A DNA stretch of 64,000 nucleotides from Podarcis raffonei (Eukaryota > Chordata > Lepidosauria > Squamata > Lacertidae), in NCBI RefSeq assembly GCF_027172205.1, contig NC_070605.1:43301804-43365803 (forward strand), in the 5' to 3' direction. Both the position numbers and the translations under genes were made by a program. The first letter of the stretch is position 1, and the number at the start of each line of letters is the position of its first letter. The notes beneath the pieces were generated by a model that saw only the letters and a list, made by a program, of their open reading frames with translations, had not been told where the DNA came from and made no database searches. Positions 33,181 to 43,234 of the stretch are shown here, piece after piece.

Positions 33181-34080
33181 ATATATAGTGAGAAATGGAG
33201 CTGCTCTTTCAGTTAGTGGGATGTAATCCAACTTAATTTTGCTCTGAGCAGATCTGTATAATTTAATGAACCTAAAATAGTTATGCCCATCAATTTCAAT
33301 GGGTCTGCTCTGACTATTGGATACAACGCAATAAATCTGATAAAAGGTTTAAGTGTGTGTTAGTATTCTTATCCTGTGAAGCACTGTAGCTGCACACTGT
33401 GTTGTCATTGCAAACTGATAAACAGCAATACAGCTATGATTCACATAGGTTCATAAATCCCAGTGGTGATCAATAAGAAGCTCTTAGGGCCAGGTGACAG
33501 TGGCTTCAAATCCTGGAGCAAAGTTTCCCCTTGATCATGTGCCCCATTATCACTGCCATGTCAATGCTTTCAGCAAGATCCCAACACCCTACACATGCAG
33601 CGTGAAAAAGGTGGACTGTCTGTAACTTGTGGCATACCATTGTAAAGTAACCCACAAGCAGGAACAATTTTGTAACCAACTTTTAGGGAAGTTAGGGAAT
33701 TTCAGAGAATTTTTCAATGGCAATGCATGGTTTTGTACCAGCTGCTCTGGTTACCTGTTCTGTTCATTGGTATAAGCCTAATAGGGATTTTAAAGGCAGT
33801 ATCAAATGTTAGTCATACTTAGAGTAGACCCATTCAAAGCAATGCGCTTGAGTCCACTGATCTCAGTGGCTTTACTCTGAACAAGACTACGCTGGCCATC
33901 ACCCAGTGGGTATAATCCAGAACCACCAATGTCAATAAAACAAATGCTGTTGACTTCAGTGGGATATGGCCTGTGCCCTAAATCAGCAAACCTCAAACAC
34001 TAAATCTGGAATTGTTGTTACCTCCTCTTCATGCAGATCATTGGGGAGATCATGGAATGTTTTAAAAGTCAGTAGGAATA
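33181..34080. other. Intergenic / GJA8 upstream, no recognised feature
   Basis: No repeat or gene recognised. This stretch may lie in the intron between a non-coding GJA8 first exon (not located) and the coding exon. Confidence 0.4.
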
Positions 34081-34227
34081 ATAGAATCATAGAATTGTTG
34101 AGTTGGAAGGCACAACAAGGGTCATCTAAGGCAACCCCTTGCAATTCAGAATCTTTTTGTCCAACATGGGGCTTGAAACCACGACCCTGAGCTTAAGAGT
34201 TTCGGGTTTTTATTGACTGAGATATCC
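34081..34227 (-). mobile_element. tRNA-Lys-headed SINE with CR1 tail
   Basis: On the minus strand the head GGATATCTCAGTCAATAAAA, then AACTCTTAAGCTCAGGGTCG and TGGTTTCAAGCC, is a mutated tRNA-Lys: the CTCTTAAGC anticodon-arm wording and a B box remain. The tail passes into a CR1 3' terminus ending CAATTCTATGATTCTATT. This is the architecture of the tRNA-Lys/CR1-tail SINEs of reptiles. It lies 84 bp upstream of the GJA8 splice acceptor. Confidence 0.75.
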
Positions 34228-34310
34228 TTACTTCTTTTGAAATGCGACATGTGCTGAATATATTAAAACCCTTCTTTATATAATGCAACTTAATCATTGT
34301 CTTCCTCTTA

Positions 34311-34315
34311 AACAG
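34311..34315 (+). promoter_or_regulatory. GJA8: GJA8 coding-exon splice acceptor
   Basis: A pyrimidine-rich tract (TTGTCTTCCTCTTAAACAG) ends at 34,315, leaving CCAGAA before the ATG. Connexin genes typically have a non-coding first exon and a single coding exon, which fits. The open frame extends 13 codons further upstream, but this acceptor and the MGDWSF start of the family put the start codon at 34,322. Confidence 0.75.
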
Positions 34316-34321
34316 CCAGAA

Positions 34322-35587
34322 ATGGGTGACTGGAGTTTCTTGGGGAACATTTTAGAAGAGGTGAATGAACAATCCACGGTCATTGGGAGAGTCTGGCTGA
34401 CCGTCCTCTTCATTTTTCGGATCCTAATCCTTGGGACTGCTGCAGAATTTGTATGGGGAGATGAACAGTCAGATTTTGTGTGCAACACCCAGCAGCCAGG
34501 TTGTGAAAATGTGTGCTACGACGAGGCCTTCCCCATCTCCCACATCCGACTGTGGGTCCTGCAGATCATCTTTGTCTCCACTCCCTCGCTGGTTTATTTG
34601 GGCCATGCTGCACATCATGTAAGGATGGAAGAGAAAAGGAAAGAGCGGGAAGAAGCAGAGAGGGCTCAGCAAGCTGCGGCACACGAAGAAAACTCACCCC
34701 TTGATCCAGACCGGAAGAGCCCTATAACCACAAGAGAAGCAAGTTCCAAGGGGACCAAGAAGTTCCACCTTGAGGGAACGCTTCTGAGAACCTACATTTG
34801 CCACATCTTTTTCAAAACCCTTTTTGAGGTGGGGTTCATAGTGGGCCAGTACTTCTTATATGGCTTCCGAATTCTTCCGCTTTACCGCTGTGGCAGATGG
34901 CCTTGCCCCAACCTCGTGGACTGTTTTGTGTCCAGGCCTACCGAAAAGACTGTTTTCATTGTGTTTATGCTGGCTGTGGCATCAGTCTCTCTCTTCCTCA
35001 ATCTTGTAGAGATCAGCCACTTAGGCTTTAAGAAGATCCTGGGTGCTTTCAGGAGGCCAGTGGAACAAGAGCCTCAGGAGACCCCAGAGAAACCCCTTCA
35101 TTCTATCGCAGTTTCATCTATCCAGAAGGTCAAAGGCTACAAGTTGCTGGAGGAAGAGGAGAAGCCGACGTTCCACTATTTCCCTTTGACTGAAGTGGGA
35201 GTAGAAACCACCCCCGTTCCCCCCTCATTCAACGACTTTGAGGAGAAGATCAGCATGGAACGCCTGAAAGACCTTTCCAGGGCCTTGGGGGAGCACCTGC
35301 CTTCCTACGCTCATGTGGATGAACAGGAGGAGGAGAAAGTTGAAGCAGGAGAGGAGCCGGAACAGGAAGTGGCTGAGGCGGCGGCCCAGGAACAGAGGGT
35401 GGAATTGGTGACTGAGGAAGCCCCAGAGAAAGGAGAAGATGACAAGCATATGGAGGAGGAACAAGAGCCAGAGCCACCGGGAGACGACTTGCCTTTACCA
35501 TCCGCTGATCTTACAGCTGACACAAGACCCCTCAGCAGGTTAAGCAAAGCCAGTAGTCGTGCCAGGTCAGATGATCTGACTGTATGA
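34322..35587 (+). CDS. GJA8: Connexin 50, lens gap-junction protein
   Basis: A complete single-exon connexin of 421 residues, close to the roughly 433 of human GJA8. Six subunits form a hemichannel, and docked hemichannels pass ions and small metabolites between lens cells.

The N-terminus [19 protein letters not shown] is the Cx50/Cx46 form. Membrane segments lie at about residues 23-42, 76-98, 156-178 and 208-229. The first extracellular loop has Cys54, Cys61 and Cys65 (C-x6-C-x3-C); the second has Cys190, Cys195 and Cys201 (C-x4-C-x5-C). These are the invariant loop disulfide residues. The cytoplasmic loop is rich in K/E. The tail is long and acidic (E/P-rich from about residue 340), ending [11 protein letters not shown], which resembles a PDZ ligand and is conserved in the family.

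The tail and loop 2 favour GJA8 over GJA3. No breaks are seen. Confidence 0.97.
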
Positions 35588-37705
35588 GGGTACTGGCTCG
35601 AGTGGCTCTGAAGAAGCCACAGAAATACATATATATCTCAGATGTCTCAAAACAAAGTGCTAAACCAGTCATTTTAATATTATTTCTTATCAGTGTTTTT
35701 GGCTAGAAAGGTGCTATCGTGCTATCAACGCTAACTGCCTTGTCAGTCCTGTTTGTCCTACACATGGAGCTAGCTGTCCTACAGTGACCCATTTAACCAA
35801 AGAGTCCCTCTTCCTTCACATACAAATGCCTCACATACAAGCGCACTATATACAGCACTGACATCCAAGGGGGAAAGCCTTCCTAAAGCAACGAAGACAG
35901 ACGTAATAACTGCGATCACAACCTGTTTTCATGCTCCTCTTTTCTCCGGGGATGCGGGAAGCCTGTTTCTTCATTTGGTTATCATAAGATATTGATAAAC
36001 TGTTAACTTGGGTATTTCTTTGTTTGGTGTTTGCTTTGGCCACAACAGTTTTGATTCTTCCTTCCTTGTTGAGCCTCGAGCGCAAGTTATTTTCCTCACA
36101 AAAAGGGATACCGGCAATTAGTATTGTTAAATGAGATCCATTTATCCCCCTGTGAAAGAACAAAAGCTGCAGTGTTTGCCTGTGGAGATAAATGTGGTTT
36201 ACTTATACTTGTATCCCCTGGTCCAGTTCAGACACTTAACGTTTTGTCCCTGCAAAATATCCCAACCCGTTGTTGCAAAGAACTTATGACTCCTCAGATA
36301 CAACAGTGCCTCCTAGGAGCAATTTACGTGGTTGTGTCATGCTGCTGTATTTTTAAAAAATTGGTTCTGAGGGACATGTCAAGGACCTGGGTCACTTATT
36401 ATTATAATAGCTATTAATTAATTAATTATGTTAAGTTGTTTTATCTTGTCCCAGGCAACCCAAAGCAACTTACAAGCAAATACTGGTTTCTCTTCATAAA
36501 TGTGGCCTCCAGGACAGAAGAGCACATCATCTAGAGCAGTTGTGTGGAACCTCTAGCTCATGGGCCTGATTTGACCTCCTCCTATGACCTGTGAAACTTA
36601 GGTCAAGCCATGGCTCACCCACATATACCTTACACCGTATATCACCATCAAGTAAAGGGCAGGTAAAGGTGCAGCTGTGCCGAAAGCCTTGTGTGTTCAG
36701 CTGATTGTCGGCACTTGCAAAATCCTAAGCAGTGGGGGACAGGTGTTAAAAACATGACCTGGACTCTGCTACTGATTTGGTTTAGTTACCTTTCTTATAC
36801 TGTCCTACTTTTGCTAGTGGTGGTGGGAATCCCCTTCTGTTTTCAGGGGGTTAATCATCTCTTGCCCCTGCCACACGGGGGAAATTTTTGATTGCTTTAT
36901 AGGAAGACATTTCCTTGCATTTTTGAGGGGGAAATCGTCTGCCTTACTTTAGTCAACTTTACAAAGTGGCAAGGGTCCCTCCCTCCCTCCAAATAACTGC
37001 TACGGCTCCTTGCTGTAGCTGTGAAGTTCTTCATAGCCTTAGTGTGGCACCCAAACCCTACCCTTCTGCTTTGAAAAGGAGCCATGCAGGCCCTTGTAGA
37101 TTCCTGATCCTGGAGAGCCTTGAATTTCTTAGTTAAAGCAGAAACAGAAGGGGGGGGGGGGTCTTGTAGTTTCAACAAACACTTGCAATGTTTGTTTTTA
37201 AGTGCGGAAAGGGGGGGACCTTGTAAAGATGAGGCAGTCCCACACCCCAAAATAAATCTTTGCCCACCCCCAGTCTTTGGAAAGTTGTTCCCACCTCCCA
37301 CAAATTACAACCGCCCCCCCCCAACTCCCGCCTGCCAAACCAACTCAACAGCTCAGTCCTAACTTTTGCAGTGTGGGTTATGCTGCATTGCGGCTCCTTA
37401 CTACAATGCTAGGATAACATGGGAACAGCCCGTGCTAATGCAGAGTCCTCCTCACAACTGTGTTGCTCCAGTTGTATAGTATATAGGCTTCTCAGACACC
37501 ACAAAAGTAACAGATATGGAGTTGTATAACATTGTTATGTATTGTATATTATAGTACTGCCTCTAGCAATACCTAGCTGCACATCCTATTGGGCTCAATA
37601 GCAAAATACCACTGTCTTTTAATGGATCGGGATTGTGTTGTTTGATGGTAATGCCTTTTTTTGGTTATAATTTAGCTGGTGGCTAATTGTATGTAACCCT
37701 AACAA
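35588..37705 (+). other. GJA8 3' UTR and downstream sequence
   Basis: The 3' UTR starts here; I could not fix its polyadenylation site. One AATAAA is at about 37,251 but its use is unproven. An inverted retroposon tail is possible near 36,398-36,480 (TTAATTAATTAATT then CAACCCAAAGCAACTTACAA). G and C homopolymers occur at 37,150-37,161 and 37,313-37,322. Confidence 0.4.
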
Positions 37706-37844
37706 CAGAGTTGGGAAACCTGTGGCCCTCAAGATGTTAATTGGACTACAACCCCCATCATCCCTTACCATTGGCAATACTACCTGGGGCTGATGGGAAT
37801 TGAAGTCTAATGAAACCCAGAGCAACACAGGTTCCCTATCCCTG
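37706..37844. mobile_element. Palindromic hAT MITE with 7/8 target duplication
   Basis: Starts CAGAGTTGGGAAACCTGTGG and ends ACACAGGTTCCCTATCCCTG. Flanks CCTAACAA (37,698-37,705) and TCTAACAA (37,845-37,852) match at seven of eight positions. The inner arms carry GACTACAACCCCCATCATCC and GATGGGAATTGAAGTC. Confidence 0.88.
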
Positions 37845-37852
37845 TCTAACAA

Positions 37853-38346
37853 GATTTCTAGCCAGTGGTGAATGAAAGGCATTTATTGTGGCATGAAAGT
37901 TACATCCCCCCCCCCAAAAATACATTACTGTGCTTTCCCCTCAGTATATATGTGCTATCGTTGAAGTGCTGGTAGCATACTTCCTACTGTGCAGACTGCA
38001 TGGTCTACTCTTATTGTCCTGGTTATTCTGGTTCTTGCAGTCTGAACCTATGTAGGACCACTGCAGAATGAAGCTGGTTGGATGTATCTTAGATAGACAC
38101 GTGTCTCTAATCTAAACCACAATGAAGTGATAAGAATATAAGACAAGGGCCTTGTTGGAGCAGACCAAAGTTTACTGCTGGGTCATCAACAGTGACCTAC
38201 CAGATGCTCCTGAATAGTTCAGGTGGAGTACTATAGCAAGACAATAACTGTAGTTGGCATTAAAATCCACCTGTATCATCAAAGAAATTCAAAGGCTTTG
38301 GGTGGAGTTCAACTAGTGCCTTTGTGATCATGGACAGGCTTTAGAG
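37853..38346. other. Intergenic; possible CR1/L3 fragment at 38,135-38,215
   Basis: AAGACAAGGGCCTTGTTGGA, then GCAGACCAAAG and CTACCAGATGC, resemble the inverted 3' end of the CR1/L3 family seen at 7340-7645, strongly decayed. A C tract is at 37,905-37,915. Confidence 0.35.
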
Positions 38347-38482
38347 CAGGCATAGGCAAACTCTGGCCCTCCAGATGTTTGGGGCTACAATTCCCATCAT
38401 CCCTGACTACTGGTCCTGTTAGTGAGGGATGATGGGAATTGTAGTGCCAAACATCTGGAGGGCCGGAGTTTGCCTATGCCTG
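38347..38482. mobile_element. Near-perfect palindromic hAT MITE, exact 8-bp TSD
   Basis: CAGGCATAGGCAAACTCTGG at the left end faces GGAGTTTGCCTATGCCTG at the right. The arms hold GGCTACAATTCCCATCATCC and its inverse and pair almost completely across 136 bp. CTTTAGAG occurs immediately on both sides (38,339-38,346 and 38,483-38,490). An 8-bp duplication and CAGG...CCTG ends fit the hAT superfamily. This is the cleanest copy of the family in the window. Confidence 0.95.
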
Positions 38483-38512
38483 CTTTAGAGCCAGCAGATA
38501 CATCTGCTAAAG

Positions 38513-38641
38513 CAGCCTTTCTCAACCTGTGGGTCCCCGGATGTACAACTCCCATCACCCCTAGCTAGCATGGCCAGAGCTCAGGGATGATGGGAGTTGT
38601 AGTCCAACAACATCTGGGGACCCACAGGTTAAGAACCGCTG
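38513..38641. mobile_element. Palindromic hAT-like MITE, second subfamily
   Basis: CAGCCTTTCTCAACCTGTGG at the left faces CCACAGGTTAAGAACCGCTG at the right, with ACAACTCCCATCACCCC and GATGATGGGAGTTGTAGTCC inside. Same subfamily as 56,762-56,895. No convincing duplication is seen. It lies only 22 bp from the preceding element's duplication. Confidence 0.85.
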
Positions 38642-40154
38642 CAAGAGGAGGGGAGGTAATTTTGGCCAATTCCCCCTGCAGTCTCTCACTACTTTCTGTC
38701 TCTTTTGGAGGGCCCTCTCAACTCTCTAGAGCTAATTTTCAGGGGGTCTTGGAGCTCCAGTGGCTATCCACACACAAAACACGGCTCCTCTACAATTAAT
38801 GGAGGCATCAACTGGGTCAAAACCAGCAACTGGATTTTACTTATTAAAAAGTCTGTTTCGTTAAACAGGGTGCCCATCTCTAGTGTTGAAAATGTCCACC
38901 GCATTCTAGCTAGCCTGAGAACTACGACAAATCTCTTGTAGGCTTGGGCAAAATACAACTTGCATATATTGTGTGTTGCAAGTCAAATATTTTTAAGAGG
39001 ATGGAGACTAATAACAGAAATGTGCAGGTATGCATTTTCATTGGCGCTGCTTTTTCAGTCCTCAGTAGCTCAGCAAATTCTCTCCAGTTTGAAACAATGC
39101 AAAGGGCTTGCTGCAATGGGAGGTGTAATCCAGTTCAGAAAATCCCTTTAGCATAAACTGCCAACACCCAGAATGGGCCCCATAGAATTTTTCATAAGAT
39201 TTGAGGGCTGTTAGCATCTAATTCAGAGGTCAACTGAAGTCAGGGATTTTTTTCTGCATTCATTCCCATGGTTTGGGATCAGGCTTTTAATCCTAACCAA
39301 ATTCCAATGTATTTTGTTCCCCTATAGAAATCTCCCTTTACAGTTTCAATTGTCTGCTATTGGGTTGGTGGCATCATTTGCTGTCTTACACTTCTCAGCA
39401 CTGGTCCTGTACTTTGTTTAAATGACTGCCCCAATCCTGTTATAGCATTACGTTATTAAAATGGTGTCGAAGTCTTTAGTAATAGGGGAGGGGGCGTGGA
39501 AATAAAACTGTTGGGTTTTGGATTTTTGTTTAAATGAAAGACTGAATGTCGAACACATTTTAGAAATATGATATTCTAACAAGAAGTCATTTGGATCAGA
39601 CCAAGGGTCTATCTAGTCCAGAATCTTTCTTCTAAGAGTGACTCAGAAAGTAAGTAAGGCAGATGACATTCTAATTTCTTGCAAATGATATAAAAATGAT
39701 TTGCCATGATAATGAAGAAGACACATGTTAGGGCTGGTTCATACAGAGATCAAAAGCAGGAAGAATAATGATATGATATACAAAATAAAAAGAGCTCCAA
39801 ATGACTAGTTTCATCCCTAAAAGGGAAATAATTTTGGTCAGAACATGAGAAAGTGGGTGGCTTATTGGCAAATTGTAACTCATTTAATAAGCAACCCACT
39901 ATGTTGGTGCCTAAGTTAAAGAGACAATAAGTTTTTAAGAATTAATGATAGAAGATGATATCATTCTATGTGTGTTTTATGTGTTCTTCCTTTTTAATAA
40001 CTTATAATGTTTTTATATGGTTTTGATTGAGTTCTTTTTTTTGTAATTTGTCTTTTGCAAATTGTTTTTGGTGAAAATTGTTAATAAAGATTGAACTGAA
40101 CCCATAGTAGCAGAAAACATTATGAAGTGTCCTGAGCTAAACCACATGCTGCTC
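38642..40154. other. Intergenic; weak retroposon traces
   Basis: GGATCAGACCAAGGGTCTAT followed by CTAGTCCAGAATC near 39,593-39,625 resembles an inverted CR1/L3 tip. AAAATTGTTAATAAAGATTG near 40,073 resembles an L1 3' end. Neither is long enough for a separate call. Confidence 0.35.
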
Positions 40155-40285
40155 TCTACCCTTGTGGGAAATATGGCTGTAAGGGTGACAAAGATGTTAA
40201 GGGGCCTGGAGACCAAAGAGAGGTTGAAGAATTTGGGGATGTTTAGCCCAGAGACCATCCATTAAGAGGTGTTAGACATCTTCAA
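40155..40285 (+). mobile_element. CR1 LINE fragment
   Basis: The text GGCCTGGAGACCAAAGAGAG, GAAGAATTTGGGGATGTTTA and GACATCTTCAAATA corresponds to the same CR1 ORF2 end seen inverted at 17,223-17,417 (...LGMFSL...). It is truncated at both ends. Confidence 0.65.
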
Positions 40286-40859
40286 ATACAGTGGTGCCAA
40301 TTGGTTTTCTATTACCACAGGGAGTTGGATTCAAAGCAATGGGTCCAAATGGCAAGGAAACAGGATTTAGAGTCAGCCACAATCACCAGAACCATCAACT
40401 GTTTACGTCTCTCAAGAAGATACTGTACAAATTGGACCTCTAATCTGATTCATTACAATAATATGTTTATTTTGAAGTCAAAGGCTTCAAAATAATGTCA
40501 TTTTAATAATTTTCTATGATAATCATCCAGGGGGCCATATAATTAGTACTATGTGGTAACCATAGTCTTTCTTTCTTTCTCTCTCTCTCTTTTAGCAGTT
40601 CTGTTTGCCGGTTGACAATGTACTTTTGAAAACAGAATGTCAAAAGAGGTTTGTGATGAGCACAAGGACCTACTGTTAGAAAAAGCATACTGGTGTACTT
40701 TGTGAAAGTTATTCCTAAAATGACTGTTGTCTTGATTCATCGTGGACAATGTGCAATTGGCAATGCGCACTGGAAGACTTGCAGTATTCTCCCAACATAG
40801 TTTGCTGCACTGAGCAAAGCTATTTACTTAGTAACCTGAAGAATCCATATTAATTTAGG

Positions 40860-41178
40860 CAGGGGTGTAACTAGCTGCTCTGGCCCCCGGAGCGGCGGGG
40901 CGAGACGCCCACAGGGGTGCTGTGGCGGTCCGCCTAGGGGAGCGGAGTGGCGAGGTGCCCACGGAGTCTGCCTGGCAGATGCAACCCCCACGCTGCCGTT
41001 TCAGGCAGCGCAGGGCCCTGAGCCACTGCGCCACTCCCAAGAGAGAGGCACGGCTCGGGCACGCTGCAGGCCAGGCCCCGTGATAAGTGCTGCCCCCCGC
41101 GGTGTGCCATTTTGTCACCCCCTCAGGGATGACACCTGGGGCAGACTGCACCCCTACACCCCACTTCCTGTGCCCCTG
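40860..41178. mobile_element. GC-rich hAT MITE, exact 8-bp TSD
   Basis: Starts CAGGGGTGTAACTAG and ends CTTCCTGTGCCCCTG. AATTTAGG stands on both sides (40,852-40,859 and 41,179-41,186). CAGGGG...CCCCTG termini with an 8-bp duplication are diagnostic of hAT transposons. The 319-bp interior is GC-rich, and an internal stretch (GCAGGGCCCTGAGCCACTGC) may include older nested material. No transposase. Confidence 0.93.
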
Positions 41179-41366
41179 AATTTAGGCAAAATGCTGCTAA
41201 AGATATCTGCACGTCTGTGAAGAAGACACATTTGTCCTTAAATCTGCATGTGTGTTTGAAAATGCATATGGTTCAGAAATATCTAATTTTTTTTTTAATA
41301 TGCCCTTAAAAATGAGGTTGAACAATCTGGTGGAGTGTTTTCTTGTGGCTGTGACAAGGTAAGTCT

Positions 41367-41662
41367 TAGGGTGCTTCCAGACTTTATATTGCAAATGGCT
41401 AATTCAAATAAATTTTTGACCCATTAGCTTCCACACATTCCCATTCCCCTACATTTATAATATTCATTGCTATTCTGTCACATGTGATCCATAGCAGTGG
41501 GCAAAACTCATCAGAATGTATGTGTCCTTTGAGGGGAGAATCACAGAACAACTGTTAAAGCAGGATGATGTGTGGATGAGCCAGTACAAATCCACTTCAA
41601 ATGTAGTATTAATGCACCTCCACAAATGCACCTACAACAAAACAGCAGTCTGGATGGGGCCT
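41367..41662. mobile_element. MITE with TAGGGTGCTTCCAGACT ends
   Basis: Left end TAGGGTGCTTCCAGACT; the reverse complement of the right end reads TAGGCCCCATCCAGACT, 13 of 17 positions equal. The interior is A/T-rich and not obviously palindromic. No clear target duplication. Confidence 0.55.
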
Positions 41663-41890
41663 AAAATGACTTGAGTATAGGTTGTGTGTCTCTTTGGCAT
41701 CTAGGAGCTGAAGGTACAACAGATCCTTTAAGGCCTGTGTTGTAGCTTTTATCACTGGCACCAACGCTTGGAAAGGCTAGGCAGTTTGAGGACGACACTG
41801 ATGATTCAGTTGTTTGTGCCACTTTTCCGGAACTGATCTCAAGAAAGTAACAGGCAGGGTGGATTAACAATCACACTGCAGAAGAAGCAA

Positions 41891-41911
41891 ATTTATTTAT
41901 TTATTTATTTT
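41891..41911. repeat. (TTTA)n microsatellite
   Basis: About five TTTA units. Confidence 0.9.
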
Positions 41912-42880
41912 GGTGCCAAAGTGTACACTATCTGGACACAACACTGATATCACATTCAGCTATCCAAATTGCATATGTGTTTCACAGCCTGGTGCAGAAC
42001 AGTACATGGCAACCCCCAACCTGCAAGGAAATGTGCCATGTATTTAAAGCTGTCCACATCGTTTTGGCATGTGTGGCTGAAAATCTCAAAAGCACAGCTA
42101 GCCTGCAACAGCTATCTCAGTTCGTCCTCCCCATTAGTGTCTCAAGCAGGCGGGAAGAGAATATTGGGCATGGACTGAGGTGTACCCCATGGAAGGAACA
42201 ACAAGCAACACACTCTTACTGGTATTTGCTAGAGGGATAAGTCATCAAGTTAACCCCCCCTCCCCACAATACACACAAAACGAATGCAACTTTGGTAGTT
42301 TTCCAGATTTTTCGTGTACGCTAACAACATATTAAGTGTACTTTTAAGTTCTTTTCCAAATTCTGTTATTTTCTTGTAGTGTGGCTTTCCTATTGACTCT
42401 CATGTTGCCACACTGTTGATTTCATTTGTGAAGAAACAAAAATGGAATACAATTATTGCTCATTTATATTGGGGGAGGGAGGGAAACTCTAGGATATGAC
42501 CCTGAACAACTTTGAAATTCACTAAAATATTCAGCTTCCTACAACTTGCAGTAGTGGGGCTGGGTTACAGTTGAGCTAAACAGGCAAAAGTCTGAGGAGA
42601 ATGGAAGTTTGGACTATTGTTAAATTATTATGATTCTGGGCACTAGAAAGTTTCTTTCAAACAGTGGAAGATGACCAACTCATCCACTGAGGATTATATC
42701 AAACCTATCTGTGTTTTGGTGAATAGTGGATCCAGGATGGGTGCAACACACTGTGCGACTGAGGCAAATTCCCATCACCATTGCTACTGCCTCATCCCTC
42801 CTCCTTGACCTGCTAGTTTTTTCTGAAGACACCCTAAGGCAGAACAGGGTTGGAGGTAATCACTGCCTGAGGCAAGTGCC
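41912..42880. other. Intergenic, no recognised feature
   Basis: No gene or repeat recognised. Confidence 0.4.
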
Positions 42881-43226
42881 CATAGGCGCCGACTCCATGG
42901 GGCTTGAGGGGGCCCGAGCCCCCTCAAAAATTCGTTTGGGGGGGCTCCGCCCCCCCAATAATCTCCGGCGCCCCTCCAGCAGAGCGCCATCGCCGCCCCT
43001 CCCCCAGCCCAAAATGCACAGGGGGGGCGGGCTGCATGCCTCCTGCCCTCCCTCCCGAGCAAAAGCTCCACCCAATTTCCTTTGGAGCTGATTAATAGGC
43101 GCAGCACGCTCTCCCCTATTCGCTCACGAGGAGGCGGCGCCACTTTATTTGCATATTCATGAGCTTATTTATTATTCATGAGCTTTCCCGGGCCCCCCCA
43201 ATATTTTTTATAAGTCCGCGTCGCTG
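42881..43226. mobile_element. hAT MITE, exact 8-bp TSD
   Basis: CAAGTGCC stands at 42,873-42,880 and again at 43,227-43,234. The ends are CATAGGCGCCGACTCCATGG and ATAAGTCCGCGTCGCTG, an imperfect inverted pair (CGCCGACT / AGTCCGCG). Subterminal GGGGGCCCGAGCCCCC and TTCCCGGGCCCCCCC also pair. The interior has GC-rich and TTCATGAGC-repeat parts. Open frames here are incidental. Confidence 0.9.
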
Positions 43227-43234
43227 CAAGTGCC

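Noticed and set aside
34160-34227. Possible tRNA-Lys gene on the minus strand
   Set aside because: The arm pairing is broken by substitutions and it runs into a CR1 tail, so it is a SINE head.
34283-34321. In-frame upstream ATG for GJA8, adding 13 residues
   Set aside because: A splice acceptor at 34,311-34,315 interrupts that extension, and connexins begin MGDWS. The start at 34,322 is preferred.
42726-43143. Overlapping open frames of 121 and 119 codons
   Set aside because: They run through a hAT MITE with an exact 8-bp duplication. Proline/glycine-rich translation comes from G/C tracts.
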